Source of the DNA: Neisseriales bacterium
GTDB taxonomy: Bacteria > Pseudomonadota > Gammaproteobacteria > Burkholderiales > UBA11063
DNA: 5,641 nt
Assembly: GCA_008017145.1 (NCBI GenBank)
Contig: SSGY01000067.1
Coordinates: 1 to 5,641, forward strand
Direction of reading: 5' to 3'
How positions within the stretch are numbered: position 1 is the stretch's first letter; every line of letters starts with the position of its first letter. The notes beneath the pieces were generated by a model. That model was given only the letters and a program-made list of their open reading frames with translations. It was not told the origin of the DNA and made no database searches. The position numbers were made by a program, and so were the translations under genes. Shown piece after piece: positions 4,545 to 5,641 of this stretch.

Positions 4545-5243
4545 TTACAAATTAGTTTGCCAACCGTTATTAGTTTTAATCAATCCTGTTGTTGTGGTTT
4601 TATCTGGTTTATTTAATGATTTATCAATCTCAGGAAAAGCTGCTTTAATTTCAGTTTTATTAACCCAATCTGCTATATCTACATACTTATAGCTATATTT
4701 AACTTGAACAATGTGTTGTCCTCCTAACTCTTGTTCCGTAAAGTTTAAGATACTATCGACTTGAGGATGAGTATAACAGAATGTATATTTTTGATCTCCA
4801 GAACCAAATAATCCACTAAAGTGCTTTTCTTTAACTGTTTGTTTTCCTGAATCAGTTAAGTTATAAAAGTTTATAATAAACATTGTACCTTTAATGGGTT
4901 TTCTATCCCAAGAACCAATAGCCTGCTCAGTTTTAGTGGTTTTAGTTAGCAGTCCTGCTTTAACTAATGCATTAGCTTTATTAGAATTATCAGTATCATA
5001 ACTGCTTGATTGATCTATCTTTCCATTTTTCTCAACATCAACAAGAACAAATGAATTTTCTTTTTTGTATTGTTCAAGCTCTTTGTTATCCATCCAAGGC
5101 ACAAAACCAGAAGAACTTAGGTTTAAACAATTATAGTCGGTTTCAATACTTTTATTAATTGCTGACTTAAACTCACTTTCCTTACCACAGGCAGACAACA
5201 AAGTTGCAGCTCCTATTAATGTTATCAATAAATTTTTCTTCAT
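4545..5243 (-). CDS. Predicted outer-membrane lipoprotein of unknown function
   Basis: Exported lipoprotein, 232 residues. The signal peptide has a KKN start, a hydrophobic core (LLITLIGAATLL) and a lipobox LSAC, with lipidation expected at Cys19. Gly20 follows, so nothing retains it in the inner membrane. The mature part has two further cysteines (39 and 156) that could form a disulfide. The motif KYSYKYVDIADW (182-193) followed by AFPEI resembles uncharacterised proteobacterial lipoproteins I recall, and LVKAGLL (93-99) with YNLTDSGK (127-134) has a winged-helix look. The ATG at 5241-5243 is chosen over a TTG two codons earlier because AAAGG stands 6 bases before the ATG but abuts the TTG. 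It starts 18 bases after the brnA stop, so it is probably the third gene of that operon, and it ends in tandem stops (TAATAA). Function, perhaps exclusion or envelope protection, is unknown. Confidence 0.8.
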   Translation of the reverse strand: MKKNLLITLIGAATLLSACGKESEFKSAINKSIETDYNCLNLSSSGFVPWMDNKELEQYKKENSFVLVDVEKNGKIDQSSSYDTDNSNKANALVKAGLLTKTTKTEQAIGSWDRKPIKGTMFIINFYNLTDSGKQTVKEKHFSGLFGSGDQKYTFCYTHPQVDSILNFTEQELGGQHIVQVKYSYKYVDIADWVNKTEIKAAFPEIDKSLNKPDKTTTTGLIKTNNGWQTNL

Positions 5244-5261
5244 ATTCAACCTTTCTAAAAA

Positions 5262-5519
5262 TTAAGCATGTTTTAAAATTTCTTTTTTTAGTAATTCATT
5301 TAAAAAACCACTAACATTCTTATGTCTATGTAACCATGAAATAATATCCATATCCAATGTAAAACTAACCTTTTTCTTTACTGGTTTATAAAACAATGGG
5401 TTTGGTCTGATTAAACTTATTTCATCATCTGTTATTTCATAATCATCACTATAGTCAATATCTTCATCTTTTAAATTTCTTAAATACGTTAATTGCTCTT
5501 CTCTATTTTTTGTTTTCAT
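5262..5519 (-). CDS. brnA: BrnA family antitoxin
   Basis: Antitoxin and autorepressor partner of BrnT. The 85-residue protein has an acidic N-terminal half (for example DEDIDYSDDYEITDDE at 18-33) expected to contact the toxin. A family-typical RPNPLFYKPVKKK stretch (38-50) then leads to a ribbon-helix-helix DNA-binding part: the strand VSFTL (51-55) followed by helices DMDIISWLHRH and VSGFLNELLKKEIL. The region after WLHRHK is shorter than in many BrnA proteins but still forms the second helix. The ATG at 5517-5519 lies inside the 3' end of brnT (17-base overlap) and has a GGAGGT Shine-Dalgarno with a 6-base gap. This site is stronger than that of the toxin and should favour excess antitoxin. 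The lipoprotein gene follows after 18 bases. Confidence 0.9.
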   Translation of the reverse strand: MKTKNREEQLTYLRNLKDEDIDYSDDYEITDDEISLIRPNPLFYKPVKKKVSFTLDMDIISWLHRHKNVSGFLNELLKKEILKHA

Positions 5520-5641
5520 GATATAACCTCCGTTCTATTTTACTTGCACACCTAGCTGAAATTATTCTATATTTCTTTCCTCTTCTTGTATAAATTACAG
5601 ATAAAATAACATCATCTAACGAACCAACATACTTTATACGA
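5387..5641. repeat. Terminal direct repeat, second copy (circular overlap)
   Basis: Identical to bases 1-255. Removing one copy closes the plasmid at 5,386 bp and leaves every gene single and intact. Confidence 0.95.
5503..5641 (-). CDS. brnT: BrnT toxin, 3' part only (copy made by the circular overlap)
   Basis: This repeats the last 45 codons and stop of the toxin gene seen complete at 117-383. Its frame enters from the right end of the window. It shows that brnT and brnA are adjacent and overlapping on the circle and is not a second toxin gene. Confidence 0.93.
   Translation of the reverse strand, partial: RIKYVGSLDDVILSVIYTRRGKKYRIISARCASKIERRLYHENKK

Noticed and set aside
4422..4616. 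64-residue plus-strand open frame across the end of rep and the lipoprotein gene
   Set aside because: It is antisense to the end of the lipoprotein gene and out of frame with rep. Its hydrophobic look comes from reading A-rich coding sequence backwards.
1..5641. Circular length of 5,386 bp, the same as phage phiX174
   Set aside because: No phage genes are present and the gene content is plasmid; the match in length is coincidence.

Overview
The window is one complete small circular plasmid read slightly more than once around. Bases 1-255 are repeated exactly as 5387-5641, so the molecule closes to 5,386 bp. The contents are those of a mobilizable iteron plasmid: a MOBQ-type relaxase with its oriT and two accessory genes, a Rep_3-family initiator with an iteron origin, a BrnT/BrnA toxin-antitoxin pair and one lipoprotein gene. 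No partition genes, conjugation channel genes, transposase or resistance gene are visible.

The host is probably a low-GC gammaproteobacterium. The DnaA boxes are of E. coli type, the promoters are classical sigma-70, and the lipoprotein has a Gly after the lipidated Cys, as expected for the outer membrane of a Gram-negative cell. RepM-like Rep_3 initiators, brnTA and MobA/MobL relaxases occur together on Moraxellaceae plasmids such as those of Acinetobacter and Psychrobacter. The exact genus cannot be read from this sequence.

Layout around the circle. The minus strand carries a run of five genes leaving oriT: a MobC/TraD-like gene (1317-982), a membrane-anchored MobB-like gene (989-444), brnT (383-117), brnA (5519-5262, crossing the junction) and a lipoprotein (5243-4545). 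Between 1318 and 1515 lies oriT, with a hairpin and a nic core identical to that of RSF1010-type oriTs, read on the minus strand, and divergent promoters beside it. The plus strand carries mobA (1516-2622). It is followed by about 340 bases of strongly structured, GC-richer non-coding DNA, then oriV (DnaA boxes, tandem AT-rich 13-mers, four iterons and two degenerate copies), then rep (3230-4462). Rep and the lipoprotein gene converge with an 82-base gap.

How it works together: Rep binds the iterons, opens the AT-rich 13-mers with DnaA and probably represses its own promoter through the degenerate iterons. MobA with its two accessory proteins forms the relaxosome at oriT, and the plasmid relies on another element's secretion channel. 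BrnTA, driven by a perfect consensus promoter inside an inverted-repeat operator, would stabilise a plasmid that has no partition system. The least explained parts are the lipoprotein behind brnTA, the folded element at 2775-2894, and the cysteine-bearing C-terminal extension of Rep.
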